Origin: Helicobacter labetoulli
GTDB taxonomy: Bacteria; Campylobacterota; Campylobacteria; Campylobacterales; Helicobacteraceae
Length of the DNA: 64,000 nt
Assembly (NCBI RefSeq): GCF_003670275.1
Contig: NZ_QXJF01000009.1
Location: 47,990-111,989 of the forward strand
Direction: 5' to 3'
Positions 48,619-57,592 of the stretch are shown here, piece by piece; position 1 is the first letter of the stretch; every line of letters starts with the position of its first letter. Under the pieces are notes generated by a model. It saw only the letters and a program-made list of their open reading frames with translations, searched no databases and was not told the origin of the DNA. The position numbers were made by a program, and so were the translations under genes.

Positions 48619-49455
48619 ATGGGCGTAAAAACAATAACAATAGAAAAAATGATAAAAGCAATATGTGCTTGGCTTTGTGTTGTTGGTGTAGCATTTGGTG
48701 CGATTGATGATTTTAAGACTGCTTCTTGGAATCTTCAAGGCTCTTCGGCAACATCTGAAAGCAAATGGAGTGTGAGTGTGCGGCAGCTCATAAGTGGAGA
48801 AAATGCAGCTGATATACTTGCCCTGCAAGAGGCGGGGTCTTTGCCACAAACGGCAACGCCCACTCAAAGGACTTTTCAAACGCCACAGGGTATTCCTATT
48901 GCTGAATATACTTGGGATTTAGGCTCTCGCTCTCGTCCGGATATGGTGTATATTTATTATTCTCCGGTTGATGTTGGAGCAAATCGCGTGAATCTTGCTA
49001 TTGTTTCTAGGCGAATGGCGGATGATGTGATTGTTCTGCCACCACCCACAACGGTTTCTCGTCCCATTATTGGAATCCGCATAGGTAATGATGTGTTTTT
49101 CTCAATCCACGCTTTGGCTAATGGCGGAAGAGATGCACCTGCGATTGTAAATTCCGTATTTAATCATTTTAGGGGACGATCAGATATTAATTGGATGATT
49201 TTGGGGGATTTTAATCGTAGCCCTGCAAGCTTGCGGCTTGAGCTTAATTTGGAGACGCGAGTAAGGACGGCGATAGTTGCTCCAAATATAGCCACACAAA
49301 GAAGCGGAGGCATACTTGATTATGCAGTGATAGGGAACTCTGGAAGCGGCTTTAGAGAACCGCTTATTGCAGCTGTTTTGATGTTGGCAAATTTCCGCAC
49401 ACAGCTCGTGTCGGATCATTTTCCTGTGAATTTTAGAAGATTCCCACCAAATTAA
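48619..49455 (+). CDS. cdtB: Cytolethal distending toxin subunit B (DNase I-like)
   Basis: About 278 aa. The active subunit enters host nuclei and cuts DNA, and has phosphatase activity in some species. DNase I-fold motifs are intact: TASWNLQGS, LALQEAG (metal-binding Glu), FFSIHALANGGRDA (catalytic His), WMILGDFNRSP, and the SDHFPV block (Asp/His). A signal peptide ends GVAFGA. Several in-frame ATG lie at 48580, 48589, 48604, 48619 and 48649. I chose 48619 because GGAGG sits 8 bp upstream; 48580, overlapping cdtA, is possible. Confidence 0.93.
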   Translation: MGVKTITIEKMIKAICAWLCVVGVAFGAIDDFKTASWNLQGSSATSESKWSVSVRQLISGENAADILALQEAGSLPQTATPTQRTFQTPQGIPIAEYTWDLGSRSRPDMVYIYYSPVDVGANRVNLAIVSRRMADDVIVLPPPTTVSRPIIGIRIGNDVFFSIHALANGGRDAPAIVNSVFNHFRGRSDINWMILGDFNRSPASLRLELNLETRVRTAIVAPNIATQRSGGILDYAVIGNSGSGFREPLIAAVLMLANFRTQLVSDHFPVNFRRFPPN

Positions 49456-49479
49456 AAAATATACAAAAAAGGATATGTG

Positions 49480-50103
49480 ATGAAAAAGCTATGTTATGTT
49501 GTATTGATGCTTGGCGTGATGAGTGTAGGGAGTATGGAGAGTGTCGCTGAAGAGGGTGTGTCTGGTTTTAGCTTTAATAGTGGCGGAAGAAGAGATGATT
49601 TTGAGAATGTTACACGGCGTTTTCAAATACGCAATGTGCGAAATGGCATTGCATTAAATATTGATAGGAAGGGCGATTTTAATACGCAAAATTGGTTTTT
49701 GCGTGATTTTGGGCTTAATCCTAAGTTTATTAAAGGTAAAGATCCTTTGGCTAAAAGTTGGGGCTTTGGCTATGTGCAGTTTGTTGATCCGCGTAATCAG
49801 GATAGATGTCTATCTATTGGTGAGGATGGTTTTTTGCATTACAAGTCTTGCAGGGGTGATATACAATCAAAGGCATTTGAGAGTATATTTTCGATCATTC
49901 CCACAAGCAGTGGGGCGGTGCAGATACGCTCTCTAGTGCTAGAAGCCAATGAATGTTTGAGTGCGTTTGAAAATCCAAATGTGCCTATTGAGCGGCGTTT
50001 TGGCATACAGCCTTGTTCGCTTGATTTTGATTTTTTGATTGATACAAGTGAGCTATTTTTCTTTACACCCGCACTTGTGGAGGCTCGTCCTTTGGCGAGA
50101 TGA
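49480..50103 (+). CDS. cdtC: Cytolethal distending toxin subunit C
   Basis: 207 aa. A signal peptide (about 1-22) is followed by a ricin-type lectin fold: FQIRNVRNGIALNI, FVDPRNQDRCLSIGEDGFLHY, and a C-terminal Leu/Phe-rich strand. It pairs with CdtA to carry CdtB. The ATG at 49480 follows AAAAAAGGATATGTG; a GTG just before it is in frame. It ends the cdt operon and converges on efp, with only 103 bp between. Confidence 0.92.
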   Translation: MKKLCYVVLMLGVMSVGSMESVAEEGVSGFSFNSGGRRDDFENVTRRFQIRNVRNGIALNIDRKGDFNTQNWFLRDFGLNPKFIKGKDPLAKSWGFGYVQFVDPRNQDRCLSIGEDGFLHYKSCRGDIQSKAFESIFSIIPTSSGAVQIRSLVLEANECLSAFENPNVPIERRFGIQPCSLDFDFLIDTSELFFFTPALVEARPLAR

Positions 50104-50206
50104 AGTGCTTATTGTGTGAAGCAATAGCTCAAAATCCAGGCTTGAGAATTAAAAAATGTGAAGTGTATTTAAGAGATTGTTTTAGGAATATCAAATTTGC
50201 AGGGAC

Positions 50207-50770
50207 TTATTTAACTTTTTCTAAATACTCACCTGTTTCGGTATTGACCTTAATTTTTTCGCCCTCCAACACATGGAAAGGCACATGCACAACAGCCCCC
50301 GTTTCGAGTGTGGCTGGTTTTTTACCTCCGCTACTTGTATCGCCTTTGAAGTTTGGTGCGGTTTCTGTGATTGTTAGCTCCACAACAAGTGGCACATCAA
50401 CGGAAATCGCCTTATCATTATGGAATAGAATCTGCACATTTAGCCCATCAAGCATCCATTTTGCCACTTCACCTACTTGATCTTCATTCAGTGCGATTTG
50501 CTCATAGGTAGTTGTGTCCATAAACTGAAAAGAGCTGCCATCGTGGTAGAGAAACTGCATTGTCTTTTCTTGTAAATTCGGCTCTTCGCATTTATCACCC
50601 GCGTGGAAGGTCTTTTCAATCACTTTGCCATCAAGAAATGACTTAATTTTAGCACGGACAAACGCCGCACCCTTACCCGGTTTTACGTGTTGATACTCTG
50701 TGATTCTGTATGGAATCCCATCAATTTCAATTTTTAGTCCTTTTTTGAGTTCGCTCATTCCAATTGCCAT
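50207..50770 (-). CDS. efp: Elongation factor P
   Basis: 187 aa, three beta-barrel domains. The KOW-like N-terminal domain has [19 protein letters not shown]; the lysine in the PGKG loop is the usual modification site. [18 protein letters not shown] text and the closing [13 protein letters not shown] follow. EF-P relieves stalling at proline runs. The order efp, fba, secreted PPIase matches HP0177-HP0175 as I recall. Confidence 0.96.
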   Translation of the reverse strand: MAIGMSELKKGLKIEIDGIPYRITEYQHVKPGKGAAFVRAKIKSFLDGKVIEKTFHAGDKCEEPNLQEKTMQFLYHDGSSFQFMDTTTYEQIALNEDQVGEVAKWMLDGLNVQILFHNDKAISVDVPLVVELTITETAPNFKGDTSSGGKKPATLETGAVVHVPFHVLEGEKIKVNTETGEYLEKVK

Positions 50771-50917
50771 TGTTTAAATCCTTTCAAGTAGTGTAAAAAG
50801 TCGCGTATTATAGCATTTGTGTGTGGTATTTGCAATTAAGATTTGGCGTTTAGGGGGATAAATTTAAAGATTAAAAGAATATTTAATAATAAAGTGAAAA
50901 TGAGAGTTGAAGCAAAG

Positions 50918-50946
50918 AATATAGAATCTTACAAAGATTCTATATT
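50918..50946 (-). terminator. Hairpin downstream of fba
   Basis: AATATAGAATCTT (50918-50930) pairs perfectly with AAGATTCTATATT (50934-50946) around a 3-nt loop, 40 bp after the fba stop. It is AT-rich, so efficiency is uncertain. The rest of the 215-bp gap holds the efp promoter region. Confidence 0.55.
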
Positions 50947-50985
50947 ATAGATAAGGGGTTTGTTTAATAGCTGATTTTTCTTCCC

Positions 50986-51909
50986 TTATATTTTTCCAGC
51001 ACTGCCTAGCACACCCATTCTCTCCACCATAAGTTTGGTAACAAATTCCATTGCTGGAGTGAAGAATTTGCGTAAGTCAAATTGTGTGTTATCGCTATTT
51101 GCCACACTTCGCACTTCAGCGATAAAGGCAATACGCAAGTCTGTGTCGATATTTACCTTATTAATCCCGCCTTTGACTGCTTCTTGTAAAAATGCAAACG
51201 GCACACCTTTGCTGCCCTTCAAATCCCCACCTGTGGCTAGGAAAGCTTCTCTCACATAATCTGGTATCGCACTTGCACCGTGCAAAACAAGCGGAATATT
51301 TGTGCGGGCTTTGACTTCTTGGAGACGCTCAAAGTCAAGCTTTGGCTCACCCTTAAACTTAAATGCCCCGTGGCTTGTGCCAATGGCAGGGGCTAGATAA
51401 TCCACCTGTGTGGCTTTGACAAACTCTTCTGCTTCATCAGGATTAATAAGCACCGCATCTTTTTCATCAACGGAAATATTATCCTCAATCCCCATAAGTC
51501 GCCCAAGCTCCGCTTCCACGCTCACCCCCTTGCTATGGGCGTATGCTACCACTTCTTTTGTCATTTCTAAGTTTTCTTTAAAAGGGTGGTGAGAGGCATC
51601 AATCATCACGGAAGTAAATCCTGCATCCACTGCTTTTTTGCAAGATTCAAAGCTTGTGCCGTGATCTAGGTGCAATGCCACAGGGATATGCGGGTAGCGA
51701 GAGGATAGAATCTTTACTAAACCTACTGCCATATCAATCCCCATATACTTGATAGCCCCTTCACTGGCTTGGACAATGATGGGGGATTTTGCCTCATTTG
51801 CTGCCATAAAGATAGCATTTAGCATTTCAAAATTCACAAAGTTAAATGCCCCAACACCATAGCCCTCTTTATGGGCTTTGTTTAGAATCTCAATCCCTGA
51901 AACAAGCAT
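50986..51909 (-). CDS. fba: Fructose-bisphosphate aldolase, class II
   Basis: 307 aa zinc aldolase of glycolysis and gluconeogenesis. The metal motif HLDHGTSFE (ALHLDHG), FTSVMIDASHHPF, GTSHGAFKF, VLHGASAIPD, and NKVNIDTDLR at the phosphate site are all present. AAGGAGAAAAT precedes the ATG. It lies 24 bp after the PPIase gene on the same strand. Confidence 0.96.
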   Translation of the reverse strand: MLVSGIEILNKAHKEGYGVGAFNFVNFEMLNAIFMAANEAKSPIIVQASEGAIKYMGIDMAVGLVKILSSRYPHIPVALHLDHGTSFESCKKAVDAGFTSVMIDASHHPFKENLEMTKEVVAYAHSKGVSVEAELGRLMGIEDNISVDEKDAVLINPDEAEEFVKATQVDYLAPAIGTSHGAFKFKGEPKLDFERLQEVKARTNIPLVLHGASAIPDYVREAFLATGGDLKGSKGVPFAFLQEAVKGGINKVNIDTDLRIAFIAEVRSVANSDNTQFDLRKFFTPAMEFVTKLMVERMGVLGSAGKI

Positions 51910-51933
51910 ATTTTCTCCTTGTATGATTAAAAC

Positions 51934-52764
51934 TTATTTTGTGATTTGAATCTTTGCTTTTTCACGCAAAGCCTGAATCTTTTGTATCATACCGCCCTGT
52001 GCGTTTTGCATTTTGATTTGCTCTTCAATGATTTTTTTGGCTTCATTATAAGGAATGACTTTTGGCTCACTTTTTTTGATGAGATAAATCACGTGATAGC
52101 CAAATGGCGTTTGCACAGGCTCTTGCGTATATGTGCCGGGTTTAAGATTTGAAGCAGCATTAGCAAAGTCTGGGTGCATAACATTGCGTTGGAATGTCCC
52201 TAAATCCCCACCATTTTTAGCTTGCTTTGAAGCTGGGTCAATGGTTTTGGCATTTGCAAGTTCAATAAATTTAGATTCAGCTTTTTTACCTGCTTTATCA
52301 AGCTCTTTAATAATATCTTTTGCTTCAGATTCAGTTTTTACCAAAATATGTCTTGCACGCATTTCTTGGTTAATAAACATACCCTCATTGTTTTTGTAAA
52401 TTTCTTTAATTTGTGCATCATTCATACTTGGCATTTGAATCTGACTCACTTGCTTTTTTGTCCATAGGTCAATAAGAAGCTGGTCTTTGATGTTGTTAAT
52501 GGCTTCGGTGTATTCTTTAGAAGTATCAAGCTTTTCGGTCTTGGCAGCCTTAAGAATGAGCTGACGATTAACAAGCTCTTGGATAACCCCCTCTTTTTCT
52601 TGATCAGAAAGTTTAGCATAATTGAAGTTAGGGATACTTTGCTTCAAAATTTCTAAATCCTTATCCGTAACTACTGGTTTGCCATCAATGGTAGCGTAAG
52701 TCTTAGCTTGTAAAGATGCGATAGCTAGGCTTAAAAAAAGCGCACTAAGAAGTTGTTTTTTCAT
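51934..52764 (-). CDS. Periplasmic peptidyl-prolyl isomerase, parvulin type (CBF2/PEB4-like)
   Basis: 276 aa. The signal peptide ends IASLQA. A SurA-like N-terminal chaperone region (about 22-130) and a parvulin domain follow (about 135-240): RARHILVKTESEA, NGGDLGTFQRNVM and TPFGYHVIYLI. In H. pylori the counterpart HP0175 is secreted and immunogenic; in C. jejuni PEB4 helps outer membrane protein folding. GGAGAATTACTT precedes the ATG. Confidence 0.92.
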   Translation of the reverse strand: MKKQLLSALFLSLAIASLQAKTYATIDGKPVVTDKDLEILKQSIPNFNYAKLSDQEKEGVIQELVNRQLILKAAKTEKLDTSKEYTEAINNIKDQLLIDLWTKKQVSQIQMPSMNDAQIKEIYKNNEGMFINQEMRARHILVKTESEAKDIIKELDKAGKKAESKFIELANAKTIDPASKQAKNGGDLGTFQRNVMHPDFANAASNLKPGTYTQEPVQTPFGYHVIYLIKKSEPKVIPYNEAKKIIEEQIKMQNAQGGMIQKIQALREKAKIQITK

Positions 52765-52836
52765 AAGTAATTCTCCAAAATTTAAGATTTAATGGGATTG
52801 TAGCAATCAAAGTTAAATAGACTTTAAGCCTAGATT

Positions 52837-53547
52837 CTACTTTGCTGTATTTTGAGTATTAAGCTCTAAGGCTATGGATTTGGCAAGCTCAATGGCGTGT
52901 GGAATGCTGGGCTTTGGGCTAATGTGGGCATTAGTTGTAGAATCAAAATATGAAAGGGTGCTTTTGCCAATGGCAATAGCGATATACTCATCTTCCCAGC
53001 CAAAGCTTGATACAAAGCTTTTGTATGCACTTGGTGCGGTGAAAATCAGCACACTCTGTGGCTTTGGCTTAAGATTCTGCTCTAGGATAAGAGGCGTATT
53101 AACATAGGCTATGGCTTCTTGAAGTGGGATTTTGGCATTTTTGAGCGTGGTATTGAGATGTGAGATTATCTCTTTGGCACGAAAATAGAGTGGAGAGTGA
53201 TTTTTAAGCAAAGGGATAATCTCTTTGGCAAATTCTTTTCCGTGAGCTTTTTGACCGACAAACTCTACTCTCGCATTATGTTTATAGAGAAGCTCCGCAC
53301 TTTTTGGGCTTATCACAAAGCTTGGAATCTCTCTCCATTTGGTAAGATGTGGATTGTAGTGCGGCGATAGGGGCGAGGCAGATTCTAATAGGGATTGTAT
53401 AGCATAGCGTGAAGTGAAAATAAAGCTATCAATGCCCTCTAAAGTATGTGTGATAGGGCAAAAAGTGATTGTGTTTGTAATAAGGCATTTGACATTTTTT
53501 ATTGTGCGTGTGCCTATGAGTATGATTTCATAGGCATTATTATTCAT
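52837..53547 (-). CDS. hemD: Uroporphyrinogen-III synthase
   Basis: About 236 aa. HemD proteins are poorly conserved; recognition rests on FIFTSRYAIQSLLES near the start, the mid-domain AKEIIPLL region, and SVLIFTAPSAYKSFVSSFG with IAIAIGKST near the end, the usual HemD pattern. It closes hydroxymethylbilane to uroporphyrinogen III. The start is taken as the ATG at 53547, overlapping the stop of the preceding gene; there is no clear ribosome binding site, and in-frame starts exist at 53568 and 53595. Confidence 0.75.
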   Translation of the reverse strand: MNNNAYEIILIGTRTIKNVKCLITNTITFCPITHTLEGIDSFIFTSRYAIQSLLESASPLSPHYNPHLTKWREIPSFVISPKSAELLYKHNARVEFVGQKAHGKEFAKEIIPLLKNHSPLYFRAKEIISHLNTTLKNAKIPLQEAIAYVNTPLILEQNLKPKPQSVLIFTAPSAYKSFVSSFGWEDEYIAIAIGKSTLSYFDSTTNAHISPKPSIPHAIELAKSIALELNTQNTAK

Positions 53548-54209
53548 AATTGTATTTGAAAGCTTCATAGGTTGCAAGTAATTTTGTTCTATCAATTTTG
53601 CTCTTTGGTTTAAATTCTGCCAAAGAGTCGCAAGTGTCAGTAAAGTCTAAAAATTCTATAATCTTATGATATTGTGGGCGATTGTTAAAATCGTGGATTA
53701 GAATCTTGGTGTTTGGATTGCAATAAAGAAGAGTCGCTAAAGCACAAGCAACCCTAAAACGCCCATCTATAAAAACAATATTGAAGTCATTTTTGCTTTG
53801 AAATATTTGCGAGGAATAGTTTGGGAAAGATTCCTTCCTGTCTATATCTAATGGCGTTCCCCACGCTCCAACTCGCCCAATATCTATGTGGTGAAAGTTT
53901 AAGCGTTTTTCTTCAAGGGCGTGAGTAATAAGATGCCACTTACGAAGATATGTGATCCATTCTAGGCTAGATTCAATACTTGTAATTTTCATTTGTGAGT
54001 GTAGAAGTGCCAAAAAAGTTGAGCCACCAGAGCCAAATTCAAGATAATCCCCCCCCCCCACAGCATTCAAAGAGATTTTGCATATATGCTTTTTCAATTT
54101 GGGACATTACAAGTGGATATTTACTCGGCACGAGATTTGGTTGCTCAAGTGAATACTCCCTTTCCTGTATTATTCTTTTGATTTTTGACTTAACAGAAGA
54201 TAACATCAT
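53540..54209 (-). pseudogene. SAM-dependent methyltransferase-like gene, phase-variable, out of frame (G11)
   Basis: Read on the minus strand, ATGATG at 54204-54209 behind AAAGGATTA opens a frame (LSSVKSKIKRIIQEREYSLE ... QIEKAYMQNLFECC) that meets 11 G (plus-strand C 54049-54059) and then a stop within four codons. The downstream frame is YLEFGSGGSTFLALLHSQMK, a class I methyltransferase-like motif I, and runs on to 53540. Ten or thirteen G would join the two halves into about 222 aa. So the gene is OFF as assembled. Substrate unknown; YLEFGSGGST proteins often sit in surface-glycan loci. It overlaps hemD. Confidence 0.72.
54049..54059. repeat. C11/G11 homopolymer in the methyltransferase-like gene
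   Basis: Eleven C on the plus strand. On the coding strand, tract lengths of 3n+1 (10 or 13) restore the frame; 11 does not. Confidence 0.9.
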
Positions 54210-54286
54210 TAATCCTTTATTGTGAGAGTTTGTTTCGGCATTCTAGCAGTAAAATAGCTTTTTTAAAAGTGTCTATGGCATTTTTC

Positions 54287-54781
54287 TTAAAGTGTTCCAA
54301 AAAATAAGCCAATACTGCCACTGATGATAAGCGTAATACCAAGGATAAGGCTAATGAGTGTGGCAAGCACTTCGGGAAACACAACAAAAAGTATGCCAAG
54401 CAGCACATATAGCCCACCCATAATCATCACGCCACTAGCGAGATTTGAGATTTTTGAGATTCTCCACGCGTGGATAAGCCACAAGATTCCTTTCAAAATA
54501 AGCCACAAGGCGATAAGAAGTGGGATAAAACTTTGTGCTATTTCTTCTCCACCAAAAAGCAACACTAAGCCAAATACACAAGATAATAGCCCGTCTATAA
54601 GTATCATCATAAAACGCGTTTGAAAAAAATACACAAGGCTTCCTAATCCGCTAAATAACATAATAAAGCCTACAAGATAGGCAAGGACAATCATCGTATC
54701 ATTTGGATTTGCGATACACACGATACCTAGGACAATGAGCGAAAGGCTAAAAGCTAACCAAAGTATGCTTTTAAGATTCAT
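54287..54781 (-). CDS. HdeD-family (DUF308) membrane protein
   Basis: 164 aa with six membrane helices in three similar pairs (for example LGIVCIANPNDTMIVLAYLVGFIMLFSG and LASGVMIMGGLYVLLGILFVVFPEV, each read in parts). Each pair carries a conserved NP/FPE turn typical of HdeD. In E. coli HdeD is linked with acid resistance; a similar role is inferred only. GGAGTAAAT precedes the ATG. It lies 9 bp downstream of ftsW. Confidence 0.82.
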   Translation of the reverse strand: MNLKSILWLAFSLSLIVLGIVCIANPNDTMIVLAYLVGFIMLFSGLGSLVYFFQTRFMMILIDGLLSCVFGLVLLFGGEEIAQSFIPLLIALWLILKGILWLIHAWRISKISNLASGVMIMGGLYVLLGILFVVFPEVLATLISLILGITLIISGSIGLFFGTL

Positions 54782-54790
54782 ATTTACTCC

Positions 54791-55966
54791 TTATGATGAG
54801 ATTTGAGTTTGAGGTTGGGATTTTGAGATGGATAGCACCAAGCCAATGGCAATGCAATTGGCAATTAAAGAGCTGCCACCATAGCTTAAAAATGGCACGG
54901 CTATGCCTTTTACAGGCGTGATTCCGGAGATTCCAAACGCATTAATAATGAGCGAAAAGCCAATGAGTAGCCCAACGCCAATGCAAAAAAGATAGTGCAT
55001 TTTGTTTTGAGTACGATTAGCAATGCGAAAGAGCAAAAGCAAAATATAGGCAAAAAGCACTATAACCCCAAAAAGCCCAAGGAAGCCAAGCTCTTCTGTG
55101 ATGCCTGCTAGAATAATATCCGTATGCACATCGCTTAAAAATCCAAGCTTGATAGAGCCTTCCCCCAAGCCAGAGCCAAAAAACCCGCCATTTGACATAG
55201 CATTTGTTGCGTGGTAGATTTGATATGGTTCAGGTAATCCGCTCACGCGCAGATTTTCCGCCCAGCCTTGAGGGAGCAATGCCAAAACAGAATCTTGTGC
55301 GCTTGCCCACCACGACTTGACACGCAAGATTCTATGTGGGCTTGTGATGATGGCTAGAAAAGCCGTGCTTATCGTGCCTAGAAAGATAATACCTAGCAGC
55401 CTTAAGCTTCCTCCAGCAAAAAGGAGCATCACCCCTAGTGTGAGTGCTAGGAGAATAACCTGCCCTAAATCATTTTGTAGCACCGCAATAAGCACCACAG
55501 CTGCGATAAATAGAAGTAAATAGGGGATAAAGATTCTAATCTCATCTTTAATGGAAAGTCGCACATTGCTGACAAATTTACGAGAAAAGCTCCACGCCAA
55601 AAAATACACAAACCCAATCTTAAAAAGCTCCGAAGGTGCAAGCGAGATGAAAGAAAGTCTAATCCATCGCTTTGCCCCACCAGCAGAGCTTACAAAGCTT
55701 TGAGGGAGGAAGTGCATACCCACCATAAGAATAATGGAGATAAGAAAAATGCCAACGCCTATGCGTTTAAAATGAGCCTCAACATCAAGCTTTGAAAGCA
55801 GCCACATAAGCAAAATGCCAAAAATAACGGCTATAAGTTGTCTTATAAAAAAATGAAAATGCGTATAGCCATTATGACTTGTGATATATGCTGCAAGTGA
55901 ATATGACATCACCACACTGATACAAGATAAAAGCGTAACCGCATAAAAAAGCCTAGAATCTGCCAT
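54791..55966 (-). CDS. ftsW: Peptidoglycan glycosyltransferase FtsW (SEDS family)
   Basis: About 391 aa, ten membrane helices. SEDS motifs are AKRWIRLSFISLAPSELFKIGF, LQNDLGQVILLALTLG, the long periplasmic loop with SNGGFFGSGLGEGSIKLGFLSD and HTDIILAGITEELGF, and VPFLSYGGSSLIANCIAIG near the end. The HTD-x-I-x-A and GxGLGxG text suits FtsW more than RodA. The ATG at 55966 is taken as start; an in-frame GTG lies 9 bp upstream. It polymerises septal peptidoglycan with its cognate PBP. Confidence 0.88.
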   Translation of the reverse strand: MADSRLFYAVTLLSCISVVMSYSLAAYITSHNGYTHFHFFIRQLIAVIFGILLMWLLSKLDVEAHFKRIGVGIFLISIILMVGMHFLPQSFVSSAGGAKRWIRLSFISLAPSELFKIGFVYFLAWSFSRKFVSNVRLSIKDEIRIFIPYLLLFIAAVVLIAVLQNDLGQVILLALTLGVMLLFAGGSLRLLGIIFLGTISTAFLAIITSPHRILRVKSWWASAQDSVLALLPQGWAENLRVSGLPEPYQIYHATNAMSNGGFFGSGLGEGSIKLGFLSDVHTDIILAGITEELGFLGLFGVIVLFAYILLLLFRIANRTQNKMHYLFCIGVGLLIGFSLIINAFGISGITPVKGIAVPFLSYGGSSLIANCIAIGLVLSISKSQPQTQISS

Positions 55967-56037
55967 AAATCTCACTTTATAGTAATTTTTAAAGCGTTAG
56001 AATACCAAAGAATAGCCAAAAAATAGCAAACTTTTAA

Positions 56038-56862
56038 TCACAAAAGCACCCCCTGCCCCCTTAAAGCAAACCTATTCTTGCTCTTACCTTTTGCTTTTTT
56101 CTCGCTAAAAGTTTCTTTGACTTCGTGTAGATTTAGCTCCAATTGCGCTTCTTTCAAAAAATGCTGATAATTTGTGATTCTACTCTCCGCAAGAGTGAGA
56201 TAAGTTTTAGCATTATCAATGCCTATAAAATCGCAGTTGAGTATCTTTGCGGCAATGCCTGTTGTCCCACTGCCACAATATGGATCAATCACAACGCCAC
56301 CATTTTCATTTAAAATTGAAAAAATGCACCGCAAGGGCAATGCGAGTGGAAATGGGGCGGGGTGGGCGTTATTACTCTCTGGTCGGATTCTCCAAATGGA
56401 GCTTAAAAGTGCGTGGCGACTTTGTAGTTCTTCTCCAATGAGATTTTTACCCTTTGGCTTAATAAGCCAATAAATCCTTTCTTCTACCTGCCAGAATCTC
56501 CAGCCGCGAATATTCCCTGCAATGCCCCTATCCCAAATAATTTCCTGCCTTAGATTCCACTTTGTTTGAGAAATCCATTGCAATGGATGGAGTAATTTGC
56601 CCTTTTCCCATCGGATTTTGTGGTTATAAAAAAAGCTTCCCCCATCTTTTGTGATTCTATAGAGTTCATTTAGCACGGCGATTTGATTTTCTTGGTATGC
56701 TTTTTCATCAAGCTTATCACAAGTATTATCGTATAAAACATTCTTAACAAGCCAGCCTCTTTTATTCTCTTGCTTATTGTAAGGCGGCGAGGTTACGCCC
56801 ATATCTATGCTATCATTTTCTAGCTTTTGAAGCTCGCTTAAAGTATCTCCGCAAATTAACAT
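56038..56862 (-). CDS. Type II DNA methyltransferase (beta-class, amino-methylating)
   Basis: 274 aa. Catalytic motif IV TSPPYNK is near the N-terminus (about 28-35) and the SAM-binding motif I DPYCGSGTTGIAAKIL is near residue 205, the beta-class order. TSPPYN permits N6-adenine or N4-cytosine methylation, so the base is undecided. The DNA-recognition region lies between. A basic Lys-rich tail ends the protein. It overlaps the upstream putative endonuclease by 7 bp. The recognition sequence cannot be read from the protein. Confidence 0.87.
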   Translation of the reverse strand: MLICGDTLSELQKLENDSIDMGVTSPPYNKQENKRGWLVKNVLYDNTCDKLDEKAYQENQIAVLNELYRITKDGGSFFYNHKIRWEKGKLLHPLQWISQTKWNLRQEIIWDRGIAGNIRGWRFWQVEERIYWLIKPKGKNLIGEELQSRHALLSSIWRIRPESNNAHPAPFPLALPLRCIFSILNENGGVVIDPYCGSGTTGIAAKILNCDFIGIDNAKTYLTLAESRITNYQHFLKEAQLELNLHEVKETFSEKKAKGKSKNRFALRGQGVLL

Positions 56863-57500
56863 TGATTTGCCTTTAAAAAAGCGAATAAGTTTTTTTCTAA
56901 AAATTTCTCATACTCTTCTAATTGCGGACAAACATAAATGGTATGAATATCTGCATCTTTGTAATGAGCAAAGCTAAACGATGCACTTCGTAGATAAAGT
57001 CCTTTTACATCTCCATTTGGAAATTTTTTATTAAGTTGTAGTTCTAAATGTTTTAAAAAATGAGTGTCATTAAAAGAAAATTCAAAGAGATAAAGCAGTT
57101 TCCCATCTACAAATCCACTGATAAGCATATTTAAATGTTCTTGCTTGTCTTTGTAGAATCTTGCCCAAGTGTAATCAGTAAAGTTTCCACCACCATTTAG
57201 TTTTTTGTTTTCATTAGAGCGAATATTTTTAGGTTTTGCTTCGCAGTTTATAGGTTTGCCGAAGCTGTTTTGACGAAAACCATTAAAGCCTAATTTTTCA
57301 GGATTATGTGTATAGCCTGCTAAGGTAACACTTAAAGCCTCTCTAATGGTAGAGCTGTTCTTATCGTTAATATAAGTTGTTAAAAGCTCACTTAAAAGGG
57401 CAATGAGCGTGTCTTTTGATTGTCCCAACAAGTGTGTGCTAAAGTCAATATGGGAATTAAGCGAGTAAATTTTAATGAGTTCCTGCAGATTTTGTGTCAT
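56856..57500 (-). CDS. Putative type II restriction endonuclease
   Basis: 214 aa, not recognised as a named family. The call rests on position: first gene of a two-gene cassette, 7-bp overlap with the methyltransferase. A PD-(D/E)xK-like element is possible in PINCEAKPKN (E-x-K, about residue 90), followed by a hydrophobic strand LYLFEFSFND. There is no membrane segment or signal. The upstream palindrome suggests regulated expression, as expected for an endonuclease. Confidence 0.6.
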   Translation of the reverse strand: MTQNLQELIKIYSLNSHIDFSTHLLGQSKDTLIALLSELLTTYINDKNSSTIREALSVTLAGYTHNPEKLGFNGFRQNSFGKPINCEAKPKNIRSNENKKLNGGGNFTDYTWARFYKDKQEHLNMLISGFVDGKLLYLFEFSFNDTHFLKHLELQLNKKFPNGDVKGLYLRSASFSFAHYKDADIHTIYVCPQLEEYEKFLEKNLFAFLKANQC

Positions 57501-57501
57501 T

Positions 57502-57535
57502 GTGTCCCTTTGTATCTATTGTATCAAAAGGACAC
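57502..57535 (-). promoter_or_regulatory. Palindrome over the restriction-modification promoter
   Basis: GTGTCC (57502-57507) and GGACAC (57530-57535) are perfect complements; inside, TTTG and CAAA continue the dyad with one mismatch. A minus-strand -10-like TACAAT (57519-57524) lies at the centre. It is 2 bp upstream of the endonuclease start codon, a good place for an operator or a translation-blocking hairpin. Confidence 0.55.
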
Positions 57536-57592
57536 TATTTTAGTATATTTTCATAAATACTGAAAATTGTTATTTTGGTTGATGTTTATATG

